A model generated the notes under the pieces. The model made no database searches and was not told the origin of the DNA. It saw only the letters and a program-made list of their open reading frames with translations. From Actinoplanes subtropicus (GTDB lineage Bacteria; Actinomycetota; Actinomycetes; Mycobacteriales; Micromonosporaceae), in contig NZ_JOJL01000008.1 in assembly GCF_000721705.1 (NCBI RefSeq), forward strand, positions 248,001-312,000: DNA of 64,000 nucleotides, given 5' to 3'. Position 1 is the stretch's first letter, and the number at the start of each line of letters is the position of its first letter. Both the position numbers and the translations under genes were made by a program. Shown here in pieces: positions 26,303 to 38,685 of this stretch.

Positions 26303-27210
26303 GCCTCCAGCAGGTAGGAGAAGACGCTCTCCAGCGACTCGTCGGACGGCAACAGGCGCCGCAGCCGGATGCCCGCGCCGAGGGCGATGCGCGGCAGCGC
26401 GCGAGTGAAGCTGCCGTAGTCGGAGGCTCGTACGGTCAGGCCGCCCGGCTCGATCTCGACGCCGCTCACCGATTTCTCGCCGATCAGCGCGACCGCGAGC
26501 CGCCGGTCGTCCGAGCTCTGCACCGCGAACACGTGCGGCCGGTTGGTCATCAGCCGGCGGATCCGGCGGTAGTCGCCGGAGGCCGCGAGCCGGCCCGCCA
26601 CGATCACCTGGACCAGGCCGGACAACTGCTCGACCTCTTCCAGGATGTGCGAGCTGAACAGGATGGTGTGGCCCTGGTCGCCGAGGCGGTGCAGCAGGTC
26701 CATCATGTGCATCCGCTGCCGCGGGTCCATGCCGTTGAACGGCTCGTCGAGCAGCAGCACCTGCGGCTCGTGCACGAGCGCGCCGGCCACCCGGGTGCGC
26801 TGCCGCATGCCTTTCGAGAAGGTCTCGATCCGGCGGTCCTGCGCGTCGGTCATCTCGACCATCTCCAGCGCCCGGGCCGCGGCGGCCGCCGGGTCGGGCA
26901 GCTTCTGCATCTTCGCGCAGGCGGTCACGAACTCGCGGGCGGTGAGGAAGCCGTGCACCGCCTCCCGCTCGGCGACCAGGCCGAGCGCGCGGTAGATCGA
27001 CGGGTTGCGCCAGGTCGGCTTGCCGTCGATCGTGACGGTGCCCTTGGAGGGGGAGAGGAAGCCGGCCATCATGTGCAGCACCGTGGTCTTGCCGGCGCCG
27101 TTCGGGCCGAGCAGGCCGGTCACCCCGGGCTGCAGGGTCATGCTGATGTCGTTGACCGCCACCACGTTGCCGTACCAGCGGGAGACGTTCTGCAACTCGA
27201 CGACGCTCAC
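26299..27210 (-). CDS. ABC transporter ATP-binding protein
   Basis: A 303-residue ATPase: Walker A GLLGPNGAGKTTVLHMM, signature FSKGMRQRTRVAGAL, Walker B VLLLDEPFNGMDP, H-loop FSSHILEEVEQL. The signature Ser-Lys-Gly-Met form is usual in ABC-2 exporters of the drug/natural-product group. C-terminal extension past residue 215 is regulatory-like. GTG at 27210 overlaps the upstream permease stop (GTGA). Confidence 0.92.
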   Translation of the reverse strand: MSVVELQNVSRWYGNVVAVNDISMTLQPGVTGLLGPNGAGKTTVLHMMAGFLSPSKGTVTIDGKPTWRNPSIYRALGLVAEREAVHGFLTAREFVTACAKMQKLPDPAAAAARALEMVEMTDAQDRRIETFSKGMRQRTRVAGALVHEPQVLLLDEPFNGMDPRQRMHMMDLLHRLGDQGHTILFSSHILEEVEQLSGLVQVIVAGRLAASGDYRRIRRLMTNRPHVFAVQSSDDRRLAVALIGEKSVSGVEIEPGGLTVRASDYGSFTRALPRIALGAGIRLRRLLPSDESLESVFSYLLEA

Positions 27211-28070
27211 AGCGAGGCCACCTTCCGGTACCGGGCCAACAGCAGCAGCAGGCAGGCGGCGATCAGACAGAACGCCTCGATCCCGTAGATCGGGCCGAAG
27301 TCGCCGATGTCCAGGCCCAGGTCGGTGCGGTTGCGCAGCCAGATCTCCACGCCGTTGACCAGCGCGATCGGGCTCGCCAGCCCGGCCAGGTGGTGGGCGG
27401 TCTCCGAGGGCAGCGAGCTGAGCACGCCGACCACCGGCGCGGTCATCAGGAACACCGCGACGATGCCGCCGGCCGCGAACGCGCGCTTGCCGGTGAGCGA
27501 GGCGACCAGCAGGCTGATGCTCGTGAAGATCAGCGCCCAGAGCAGGCTGTAGCCCCAGCCGGGGATGAGCAGCCCGAGTTCGTGCCAGACTCCCTTCATG
27601 CCGGTCTTGGTGGTGAAGGCCCCGGTCAGGAACATCACGAATTGGGGTACGCCGAGCAGCAGCCAGACCGCGGTGACCAGCGCGGCCACCTTCGCCATCA
27701 CGTAGTCGGCGGCGCGCAGCGGGCGGCTGAAGTACAGCGGCAGCACGCCTGAGCGAATGTCCCGGGAGACCAGCTCCGGCGCCACGATCGCGACGAAGAA
27801 GATGACCAGCAGGCTCATCGTGTTGGCGAACTCGTAGTAGTCGAAGAGCCAGCGACCGATCTGCGAGCGTACGCCCGCATTGATCACCGCGACGAGCAGG
27901 ACGATGCCGGCCACGCCCCACGGGAAGATCTTGGATTTCGCGCTGCGGCCCAGGCCGAACGCCGACCGCAGGCCGTGCGTGTAGAGCGCGCCCAGCAGCG
28001 CGGCCCGGCCCAGGCGCGGGCCCTGATACCGCTGGTATCCGATGTCATGGATGACGCCGGCCTCAGACAT
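27207..28070 (-). CDS. ABC-2 type transporter permease
   Basis: A 287-residue membrane protein with six to seven helices; N-terminal HDIGYQRYQGPRLGRAALLGAL resembles a conserved start of this actinobacterial permease family, and RDIRSGVLPLYFSRPLRAADYVMAK is the ABC-2 coupling region. It overlaps the upstream ATPase by 8 bp and the downstream ATPase by 4 bp. Two ATPases and two permeases in one operon may make a single asymmetric exporter or two related ones. Confidence 0.87.
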   Translation of the reverse strand: MSEAGVIHDIGYQRYQGPRLGRAALLGALYTHGLRSAFGLGRSAKSKIFPWGVAGIVLLVAVINAGVRSQIGRWLFDYYEFANTMSLLVIFFVAIVAPELVSRDIRSGVLPLYFSRPLRAADYVMAKVAALVTAVWLLLGVPQFVMFLTGAFTTKTGMKGVWHELGLLIPGWGYSLLWALIFTSISLLVASLTGKRAFAAGGIVAVFLMTAPVVGVLSSLPSETAHHLAGLASPIALVNGVEIWLRNRTDLGLDIGDFGPIYGIEAFCLIAACLLLLLARYRKVASL

Positions 28071-28977
28071 CGACGGTCTCCTTCACGGTGAAGAGCTCGG
28101 CGACGCGGTGACGCCGCTGGTCCAGGCGGTGCAGCGGAAGGTCCAGCTCGGCGACGGCCTGCAGGATCCGGTCGTACGCCGCATCCGAGTCGAGCGGCAC
28201 CAGGAGCAGCCGGCCGTCGGGGGTGACCTCGAACCCGAGGTCACGCAGCCGGGCGGCGAGCTCGTCGGTGCCCTCGCTGACCTCGACGGCGAGCACGTCG
28301 GACGCCGCGGTCATCGACGAGATGCGGTCGGCGCGCAGCAGGCGGCCGCCCTCGATCGCGATGAGCGAGTCGCAGATCCGCTCGACCTCGCCGAGCAGGT
28401 GCGAGCAGACCACCACGGAGATGCCGAACTCGTTGCCGATCCGGTGCACCAGGGTCAGCATCGCGTCCCGGCCGGCCGGGTCGAGGCCGTTGGTCGGCTC
28501 GTCGAGCAGCAGCAGGTCGGGATCGTGCACGAGCGCCTGGGCCAGCTTGACCCGCTGCTTCATGCCGGTCGAGTAGCCGCCGATCTGCCGGTACCGCTCC
28601 TCGTAGAGCCCGACGTGGCGCAGCGCCTCGGAGGCCCGCTCGCGCGCCGCGACCTTGGGCAGCCCGCTGAGCCGGCCCACGTGGGTGACGAACTCGGAGG
28701 CCGAGACATCCGGCGGAAGGCAGTCGTTCTCCGGCATGTAGCCGACCCGGGCCCGCACCTTGTCGGTCTCGGCGATCGGGTCGAGGTCGAACACGCGCAC
28801 ACCGCCCGAGCTGGGGGCGATGAGCCCCAGCATGATTTTGATGAAGGTGCTCTTGCCGGCGCCGTTCGCCCCGACGAGCCCGATGACGCCCTCGTCGACC
28901 TCGACGGTGAGGTCGGACAGGGCCGTCACCCCGCCGCCGTAGGTCTTGGTCAGCGCCTGAGTCGCGATGATGGTCAC
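28063..28977 (-). CDS. ABC transporter ATP-binding protein
   Basis: A 304-residue ATPase starting with GTG at 28977. Walker A GLVGANGAGKSTFIKIM, signature YSTGMKQRVKLAQAL, Walker B LLLLDEPTNGLDP, H-loop VCSHLLGEVERI. First gene of the four-gene exporter operon, so the promoter should lie in 28978-29024. The signature and C-terminal region differ from the second ATPase, so they are paralogues rather than a recent duplication. Confidence 0.93.
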   Translation of the reverse strand: MTIIATQALTKTYGGGVTALSDLTVEVDEGVIGLVGANGAGKSTFIKIMLGLIAPSSGGVRVFDLDPIAETDKVRARVGYMPENDCLPPDVSASEFVTHVGRLSGLPKVAARERASEALRHVGLYEERYRQIGGYSTGMKQRVKLAQALVHDPDLLLLDEPTNGLDPAGRDAMLTLVHRIGNEFGISVVVCSHLLGEVERICDSLIAIEGGRLLRADRISSMTAASDVLAVEVSEGTDELAARLRDLGFEVTPDGRLLLVPLDSDAAYDRILQAVAELDLPLHRLDQRRHRVAELFTVKETVDV

Positions 28978-29024
28978 GGGCCCAGCCTAGGAAGTTCACG
29001 CACCTGTGCGGATCCGGAGGATCC

Positions 29025-29050
29025 CTGAGGACCCTCTCGGGGTTCCTCAG
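29025..29050. terminator. Hairpin between ppc and the ABC operon
   Basis: CTGAGGA-CCC-(TCTC)-GGGG-TTCCTCAG forms a seven-bp outer stem and a three-bp inner stem with a small bulge, 17 bp after the ppc stop when read on the minus strand; likely the ppc terminator. Confidence 0.5.
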
Positions 29051-29066
29051 CCCGCTCTCAGCTTTC

Positions 29067-31862
29067 TCAGCCGGTGTTGCGCATGCCGGCGGCGATGCCG
29101 TTCACCGAGGTGAGCAGGGCCCGCTCCAGCGCGGTCGAATCGGACGGCGCCCGCCGCGCGCCCGGCGCGGTGGCCGGCTGCCGCTCGGCCTCGCCCAGCT
29201 CGCGGTACTGCCGCAGCAGCGCCACCTGCAGGTGGTGCAGCGGCAGCAGGTAGGTGTCGCGCACCCCGAGCGTCCGCTTGAGCTCCGGCTGCGAGGCGAG
29301 CAAGTCCGTCCCGCCGGTGATCGCCAGGACCTCGCGGACGGTCAGCTCGTACTCCGCCACGATCTTCTCGAAGATCGGGTGCAGCTCGGCCGGCACCAGC
29401 GTCTCGACGTACCGGCGGGCGATCTCCAGGTCGGTCTTGTTCAGCATCATCTCGACGTTCGACAGGAACGTCTTGAAGAACTGCCAGCTGGAGTACATCT
29501 CGCGCAGCGCCTCGGTGTGCCCGGCCGCGCGCGCCGCGGCGAGCCCGGAGCCCACGCCGAACCAGCCCGGCACGATCTGCCGCGTCTGGGTCCAGCCGAA
29601 CACCCACGGGATCGCCCGCAGCCCGCCCAGCCCGGCGTCGGCGTTCGGCCGCTTGGCCGGCCGCGAGCCGATGTTGAGCTGGCCGAGCAGCTCGGTCGGG
29701 GTGGCCGCCCAGAAGTAGGCCGGCAGGTCCGGGTTTTCCACCAGCGACCGGTACGCCGCGAAGGCCGCGTCCGAGGCCGTGTCCATCGTCGCGTCCCAGC
29801 GCTCGAGGTGCCGCGAGTCGACCGACGGAGTGGTGTGCAGCAGCGTCGCCTGCAGCACCGCGGCCACGGTGAGCTCGAGGTTCTCCCGGGCCAGGGCGGG
29901 CAGCGTGTACTTGTCCGAGATGACCTCGCCCTGCTCGGTCACCTTGATCGCGCCGTCCAGCGTGCCGTACGGCTGGGCCAGGATCGCCTCGTGGGTGGGG
30001 CCGCCGCCGCGCCCGACCGTCCCGCCGCGGCCGTGGAAGAGGCGCAGGCGTACGCCGTGCCGGGCCGCCACGTCCCGCAGCGAGCGCTGCGCCTTGTGGA
30101 TCCGCCACTGGCTGGTGGTGATCCCGGCCTCCTTGTTGGAGTCCGAGTAGCCCAGCATGACCTCCTGCACGTCGCCGCGGGCCCGCACGATCTCCCGGTA
30201 GGCCGGCAGCGACAGCATCTCGTCCAGCAGGTCGCCGCCCGCGTCCAGCTCGGCCGGCGTCTCCAGCAGCGGCACGATGTTCACCCGCGCGCGGCCGGTG
30301 TGGATGTCGACCAGGCCGGCCTCGCGGGCCAGCACCGCGGCGGCGAGCACGTCGTCGACGCCGAGGGTCATCGAGATGATGTACGTCTCGATGACGTCCA
30401 TCCCGAACCGGTCCTGCACCTCCCGGATCGTGTTGAACACGTCGAAGGTCTTGCGCGCCGAGTCGGTGAGCGGGGTGTCGGCGCTGGCCAGCGGCCGCCG
30501 CCCGGTCAGCTCGGTGGCCAGCAGCTTGGTCCGGTCGGGCCGGTCCAGCGCGGCGTAGTCCTCGACCTCGCCGACCTGGGCGTACATCTGCTGGAGCACT
30601 TCGTGGTGTTTCTCGGCATGCTCGCGTACGTCGAGGGTGGCCAGCTGCAGGCCGAAGGCGGAGACCGTCCGGATCGCCGAGGCCACCACGCCGACGGCGG
30701 TGAGCTGGCCGGAGTTGCGGGCCAGCGAGGCGCGGATCAGCTCGAGGTCGCTGATCAGCTCGTCGTTGCCGAGGTAGTCGCGGCCCGGCACGTGCGGGGT
30801 GCCGGCGCCCAGCCGCTTGCGGGTGTTCGCCAGCTTCGCCTTGATCGCCCGGACCTTCAGCCGGTACGGCTCCTCGGCGTTGGTCTTGCGGAACCGGGGC
30901 GCCACCTCGGGCAGGTTGTCCAGGTCCTTGGCGAGCGAGGCGGACAGGTCGAGGGAGACCCCGCGCAGCCGCCGGGAGACCGACAGCTCGTCGATCAGCC
31001 GGTCCATCGCCCGCTCGGTGGCCTGGATGCCCTGCTCGTGCTGGATCATCAGGACGTCGCGGGTCACCTTCGGGGTGACGAACGGGTTGCCGTCCCGGTC
31101 GCCGCCGATCCACGAGCCGAAGGTCAGCGGGCGGGCCGTGGGCGCGGTCTCCACGCCCAGGTTGCGCAGCGTCTCGGCGAGGTCGGTGAGCACCTGCGGG
31201 GCGGCCTCGGCGTACAGGTCGCGCAGGTAGTAGACGGCGTTGCGGGCCTCGTCGGTCGGGTCCGGCCGGTCCAGCCGCAGCTCGTCGGTCTGCCAGAGCA
31301 GGTCGATCAGCTCGGCGAACCGGCGGGTCGAGGCGGTGGTGTCCGAGGCGCCGTAGAGCACCTGGGCGGCGGCCTCGTTGTCCAGCTCGTCGGCGACCTG
31401 GCGCAGCTTGGAGAGGATCGAGCGGCGGGCCGCCTCGGTCGGGTGCGCGGTGAAGACCGGGCGCACCGCGAGCCGGCGGGCGGCCGCGGCGACCTCGTCG
31501 GCCGGCACGCCGCGCTCGGCGATCCGCTTGGCCGCCTGGTCCAGCCAGCCGCCGTCGCGGGCCCGGCGCCGGCGCAGGTCACGGGCGCGGTGCACCTGCT
31601 CGGTGATGTTCGCGAGGTGGAAGTAGGTGGAGAACGCCCGGGCCAGCTTGGTGCCCGTGGTGACGTCCATCGCCGCGAGGCGCTCGGCGGCCGCCGGCGC
31701 GTCCTGCCGGACCAGGGCCCGGACCTCCTCGACCAGGTCGAGCAGGGGCCGGCCCTCCTGACGGGCCAGAGTCTGACCCAGCAACGTGCCGATGCGGCGG
31801 ATGTCGGCGCGCAGTGCGGCGTCCGGCCCGTCGGGATCGAGGTGGCCGTGCTGGTCGGTCAT
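29067..31862 (-). CDS. ppc: Phosphoenolpyruvate carboxylase
   Basis: A 931-residue enzyme carboxylating PEP to oxaloacetate, replenishing the TCA cycle. Catalytic motifs are intact: VFTAHPTEAARRSIL with the essential His, GYSDSNKEAGITTSQW, and the glycine-rich FHGRGGTVGRGGGPTHEAIL; the C-terminal end is GIAAGMRNTG, the typical four-residue NTG close. Length is standard for bacteria. ATG with AAGGAG about 10 bp upstream. Separate transcription unit between a hypX-like gene and the ABC operon. Confidence 0.97.
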   Translation of the reverse strand: MTDQHGHLDPDGPDAALRADIRRIGTLLGQTLARQEGRPLLDLVEEVRALVRQDAPAAAERLAAMDVTTGTKLARAFSTYFHLANITEQVHRARDLRRRRARDGGWLDQAAKRIAERGVPADEVAAAARRLAVRPVFTAHPTEAARRSILSKLRQVADELDNEAAAQVLYGASDTTASTRRFAELIDLLWQTDELRLDRPDPTDEARNAVYYLRDLYAEAAPQVLTDLAETLRNLGVETAPTARPLTFGSWIGGDRDGNPFVTPKVTRDVLMIQHEQGIQATERAMDRLIDELSVSRRLRGVSLDLSASLAKDLDNLPEVAPRFRKTNAEEPYRLKVRAIKAKLANTRKRLGAGTPHVPGRDYLGNDELISDLELIRASLARNSGQLTAVGVVASAIRTVSAFGLQLATLDVREHAEKHHEVLQQMYAQVGEVEDYAALDRPDRTKLLATELTGRRPLASADTPLTDSARKTFDVFNTIREVQDRFGMDVIETYIISMTLGVDDVLAAAVLAREAGLVDIHTGRARVNIVPLLETPAELDAGGDLLDEMLSLPAYREIVRARGDVQEVMLGYSDSNKEAGITTSQWRIHKAQRSLRDVAARHGVRLRLFHGRGGTVGRGGGPTHEAILAQPYGTLDGAIKVTEQGEVISDKYTLPALARENLELTVAAVLQATLLHTTPSVDSRHLERWDATMDTASDAAFAAYRSLVENPDLPAYFWAATPTELLGQLNIGSRPAKRPNADAGLGGLRAIPWVFGWTQTRQIVPGWFGVGSGLAAARAAGHTEALREMYSSWQFFKTFLSNVEMMLNKTDLEIARRYVETLVPAELHPIFEKIVAEYELTVREVLAITGGTDLLASQPELKRTLGVRDTYLLPLHHLQVALLRQYRELGEAERQPATAPGARRAPSDSTALERALLTSVNGIAAGMRNTG

Positions 31863-31982
31863 CGGGGAGCTCCTTAAGCCTTGAGTGCTCCAGGACGGCG
31901 CTGTCCCGACCCGCCGATGGTATCGGCGTCACCCGAAGACCGGGTGAATTGAGGCAAGTCTCACCTCATCCCCCGGGAATGA

Positions 31983-33713
31983 TCATGCGGACACCGGTAC
32001 GGCCGGGCGCAGGACCGTGGCCCGGCGGCGCGGCGCGGTCCCCTTGAAGAGCAGCCGGGGCGGGGTCGCGGCCGGTTTCACCTTGCGGACGAAGGCGTGC
32101 CGTTCGCGGGCGAACCCGGACCGGTCGGCGTACATGTCGCGGCTCATCTCGGCCAGCTCGCGTGCCTCGTACACCTCGAGCGGGACGCGTTCGGCGGCGA
32201 GCCGCCGGGCCTTCTGCTGACGGCGGTTGCGCGCCGTGCGCCCGTCGCTCTCCCGTTCGGCGAGGGCTTGCAGCCATTCCCCGTACGCGTCGGGATCGCG
32301 CGGCCCGACCTCGTCCACCAGGCCGATCGCCCGCGCCGCCGGGCAGCTCAGCGGGACCTTGTCGTCGAGCAGTTGCTGCGCCCGCTCGGGCCCGACCCGC
32401 CGAGGCAGGGTGAAGGTGTGCAGCTCCGAGCCGTACAGCCCGATGTCGTAGTAGGGGTTGAGGACGATCCCGTCGCGGGCGGCCACGATGTCGGCGCCGA
32501 GCCCGAGCATCACGCCGCCGGCGCCGGCGCTGCCCGCGTATGCCGCGATCACCACCTGCCGGGTGCACATGATGATCTCCCGGCACACCTCGTTCATCGC
32601 CCGGATGTTCGCCCAGGCCGCGCTGGCCGGGTCGGGCGACGCCTCGATGACGTTGAGGTGGATGCCGTTGCTGAACGCGTCGGTGCCGCCGCGCAGCACC
32701 AGCACCTCGGTGTCCTGGCCGGCCGCGTGCCGCAGCCCGGCTGCCAGCCGGCGGCAGTGCCCGGGGGCCATCGCGCCGTTGTAGAAGTCGAAGGTCAGCC
32801 AGCCGACCGGGCCGGCACGCCGGTAGCTGATCTGCCGGTACGCGGCCGGGTGCTCGGGCTCGGCGCCGGGCGGCAGCGGCGAGTGCGGCACCCCGCGCAG
32901 CCGGGCGCCGAGCAGCGTGGTGGCCGGCAGCTTGATGCCCGCGCGGCCGTGGCTCGGATCGGCGGCCCGCACGTGGCCCAGCCAGACGCTGCCGTCCCCG
33001 GTGCCGACCAGCACGGCGCCCTGCCGGCGGCTGAGCAACTGACCGGGTCGGCCGGCCCGACCGAGGCCGGGCACAGCGTCGTACCCGAAAATCGGCAGTC
33101 CGCCCAGCTCGGCGCGGACGCCCGGCGCTCCATCCGCGGCCCGGATCTTCCGGACGATCTGCTCGGTCGGATCGCCCCAGTCGAAGGCCCGGTCGGCCTG
33201 GCGCATCGGCGGCCGCGGCCGCGCCTGGTCGGCCGGCACCGGGGTGAACGCCGGGTCCTGCGCCTTCTCGACCACCTCGAAGACGCACTCCAGGGCGGCG
33301 TCCGCGACCGGCCCGCCGTACAGCGAGGACTTGCGCGGCGGCTCGTCCGGCACGGCGAATGTGCGGGTGGCCCAGATCGGCCCGGCGTCCATCTCCTCGA
33401 CCGCCTGCAGCGCGGTCACGCCCCAGGAGCGGGCGCCCTCGGTGATCGCCCAATCCAGCGAGGACGGTCCCCGGTCGCCGACCGGGCCGGGGTGGATGAT
33501 CACCGTGCGCCACCGCTGCCAGACCCGGGCCGGCACCCGCTCCTTGAGGAACGGGCAGATGATCAGGTCGGGCTTCGCCGCGGCCACGCCCTTGATCGTG
33601 TCCCCTTCGCTCGTGGCGAACAGCACGCCGACCTCGTGCCCGGCCTCGCGCAGGGCGCACCACGTGCGTTGGCTCAATCCGTTGAACGCCGTAACGAGCA
33701 GCAGGATCCGCAC
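31983..33713 (-). CDS. hypX: HypX/HoxX-like hydrogenase maturation protein
   Basis: A 576-residue fusion. Residues 1-~270 are a formyltransferase-like domain (VIIHPGPVGDRGPSSLDWAI, including His-Pro-Gly) that binds 10-formyl-tetrahydrofolate. About 285-520 are an enoyl-CoA-hydratase/crotonase domain (VLRGGTDAFSNGIHLN, AGSAGAGGVMLGLGADI) that in HypX turns formyl-CoA into CO plus CoA. HypX thereby makes the CO ligand of the [NiFe] hydrogenase site under air. GTG start at 33713. No hydrogenase or other hyp gene is in the window, so the gene is orphaned here; its partners may be elsewhere. Confidence 0.88.
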   Translation of the reverse strand: MRILLLVTAFNGLSQRTWCALREAGHEVGVLFATSEGDTIKGVAAAKPDLIICPFLKERVPARVWQRWRTVIIHPGPVGDRGPSSLDWAITEGARSWGVTALQAVEEMDAGPIWATRTFAVPDEPPRKSSLYGGPVADAALECVFEVVEKAQDPAFTPVPADQARPRPPMRQADRAFDWGDPTEQIVRKIRAADGAPGVRAELGGLPIFGYDAVPGLGRAGRPGQLLSRRQGAVLVGTGDGSVWLGHVRAADPSHGRAGIKLPATTLLGARLRGVPHSPLPPGAEPEHPAAYRQISYRRAGPVGWLTFDFYNGAMAPGHCRRLAAGLRHAAGQDTEVLVLRGGTDAFSNGIHLNVIEASPDPASAAWANIRAMNEVCREIIMCTRQVVIAAYAGSAGAGGVMLGLGADIVAARDGIVLNPYYDIGLYGSELHTFTLPRRVGPERAQQLLDDKVPLSCPAARAIGLVDEVGPRDPDAYGEWLQALAERESDGRTARNRRQQKARRLAAERVPLEVYEARELAEMSRDMYADRSGFARERHAFVRKVKPAATPPRLLFKGTAPRRRATVLRPAVPVSA

Positions 33714-33782
33714 GTTAGCCCTCCGGGGGATCGATAGTCGGCACGGGTCCTGAGATTCTTCTCCCTTTATCGGTGCCTATGT

Positions 33783-33797
33783 CGGACATGTTGTCCG
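33783..33797. promoter_or_regulatory. Palindrome CGGACA-N3-TGTCCG between hypX and mfd
   Basis: A perfect 6-bp-arm palindrome with 3-bp centre in the divergent 171-bp gap, 88 bp upstream of the mfd ATG and 70 bp upstream of the hypX start. It may bind a dimeric regulator of either gene. No candidate regulator is visible. Confidence 0.35.
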
Positions 33798-33884
33798 CCC
33801 CGGTTTCTGTCGGTGGGGCGGACTAGACTTTGTCGCATACCCCCGCCCGTCTGGGCGCTTGGGGTTATTCGACGTGGGGTGACC

Positions 33885-37505
<3,621 letters not shown>

Positions 37506-37523
37506 ACATCTGTTCGTGCGGCC

Positions 37524-37615
37524 GGTTGGGCTGGGTGGGTGGCCGGCCCGCACGGGCAGCAACCACGCAGCCCCGGGCCATGGCGAGCCGGCCCAGCCAC
37601 CCACCAGGCCCGACC
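37524..37615. repeat. Long imperfect inverted repeat after mfd
   Basis: Arms 37524-37543 and 37596-37615 match at 17 of 20 positions (left GGTTGGGCTGGGTGGGTGGC, right GCCACCCACCAGGCCCGACC), with 52 bp between. As RNA it could form a long hairpin ending mfd transcription. The rest of the 233-bp gap to the next gene shows nothing else. Confidence 0.6.
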
Positions 37616-37738
37616 AAGCAGCGCCGGGCGACGGCATGCCAGCCCGTCTTTTGTTGCAGGAGCGTATCGGGGCTGCCGGCCACGCTGCCGGCCGTGCAGA
37701 ATCTTCGGGCCTGATCAACGCCGAGCCGGGGAGCTGTC

Positions 37739-38635
37739 GTGGAGACCGTGGGTGCGGAGACGACCTGTTATCGCCATCCGCGGCGGGAGACGTTTGTTCG
37801 GTGCAGTCGGTGTGATCGGTTCATCTGTTCGGACTGCATGCGGGAGGCGCCGGTCGGCCAGCGCTGCCCCGAGTGTGTGAAGGGCGAGAACCGCACGATC
37901 CGGCAGGCTCGCACGATCTTCGGGGCGCGGGCCGGCGTGGCCACCGCCTACGCCACGTATTCGATCATCGGGATCAACCTGCTTGCGTACGTGGTCGAGC
38001 TGGTCCGGCCGGAGGTCGTGAACCGGTTCGACACGCTCGGGACGGGGCTGGTCGACAGCGCCGGCAGCTACTACGTCGACGACGGGACGTATCCGGGGTA
38101 TCGGGCGATCGGCGTGCTGCACGGCGAGGTGTGGCGGCTGTTCACCGGCGCTTTCCTGCACCAGCTGCCGGGGAACGGGTTCGGGCTCACGCACATCGTC
38201 TTCAACCTCATGTGGATCTTCACGCTCGGCGTGTTCCTGGAGCGGCAGCTGGGCTGGGCCCGGTTCCTCGCGGTCTACCTGATCGCGACGCTGGGCAGCT
38301 CGGCGTTCGTGGTGATCATCGACCCGCACCAGAGTGCGATAGGCGCGTCCGGCGGCGGGTTCGGCCTGGCCGCCGCCTACTTCGTGCTGACACGCAAGCT
38401 GCACGAGCAGCCGATCGACCGGAACCGGCTGATGCTCAGCTTCGTGCTCTGGCTGGTGCTCGCCGCCGGGATCACGTCCTGGCAGGGGCACCTCGGCGGA
38501 CTGCTCACGGGTGCGGTTGTCGCGCTGGGGATCGCGTACGCACCAAGGAAGTTTCAGACGGCGGCGCAAGTGATCGTCCTGGCGGTGGTCACGCTGGTGT
38601 TGATCGTCGCGATCGCGGCGAAGGCCGCCGGTTGA
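37739..38635 (+). CDS. Rhomboid-family intramembrane serine protease
   Basis: A 298-residue membrane protease. Residues 10-46 form a B-box-like zinc finger (CYRHP, CSRC, CSDC, CPEC). Six or seven helices follow, with the rhomboid core: His162/Asn166 in HIVFNLMW, catalytic Ser204 in GASGGGFGL and His251 in QGHLGGLLTG. It would cleave membrane proteins within the bilayer; substrates unknown. GTG at 37739 has GGGGAG 4-9 bp upstream. Confidence 0.92.
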   Translation: METVGAETTCYRHPRRETFVRCSRCDRFICSDCMREAPVGQRCPECVKGENRTIRQARTIFGARAGVATAYATYSIIGINLLAYVVELVRPEVVNRFDTLGTGLVDSAGSYYVDDGTYPGYRAIGVLHGEVWRLFTGAFLHQLPGNGFGLTHIVFNLMWIFTLGVFLERQLGWARFLAVYLIATLGSSAFVVIIDPHQSAIGASGGGFGLAAAYFVLTRKLHEQPIDRNRLMLSFVLWLVLAAGITSWQGHLGGLLTGAVVALGIAYAPRKFQTAAQVIVLAVVTLVLIVAIAAKAAG

Positions 38636-38685
38636 TCCGGTTTCCGGGGGTCGGCGACGTGTGTCACAGCGGACGTGAGAGAGTC

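Noticed and set aside
29232..31877. 881-residue plus-strand open frame
   Set aside because: Antisense shadow of ppc, which carries all catalytic motifs.
23685..33797. A shared regulon based on TTGTCCG words at 7.6, 23.7 and 33.8 kb
   Set aside because: A 7-mer is expected several times in 64 kb by chance; the flanks do not agree.
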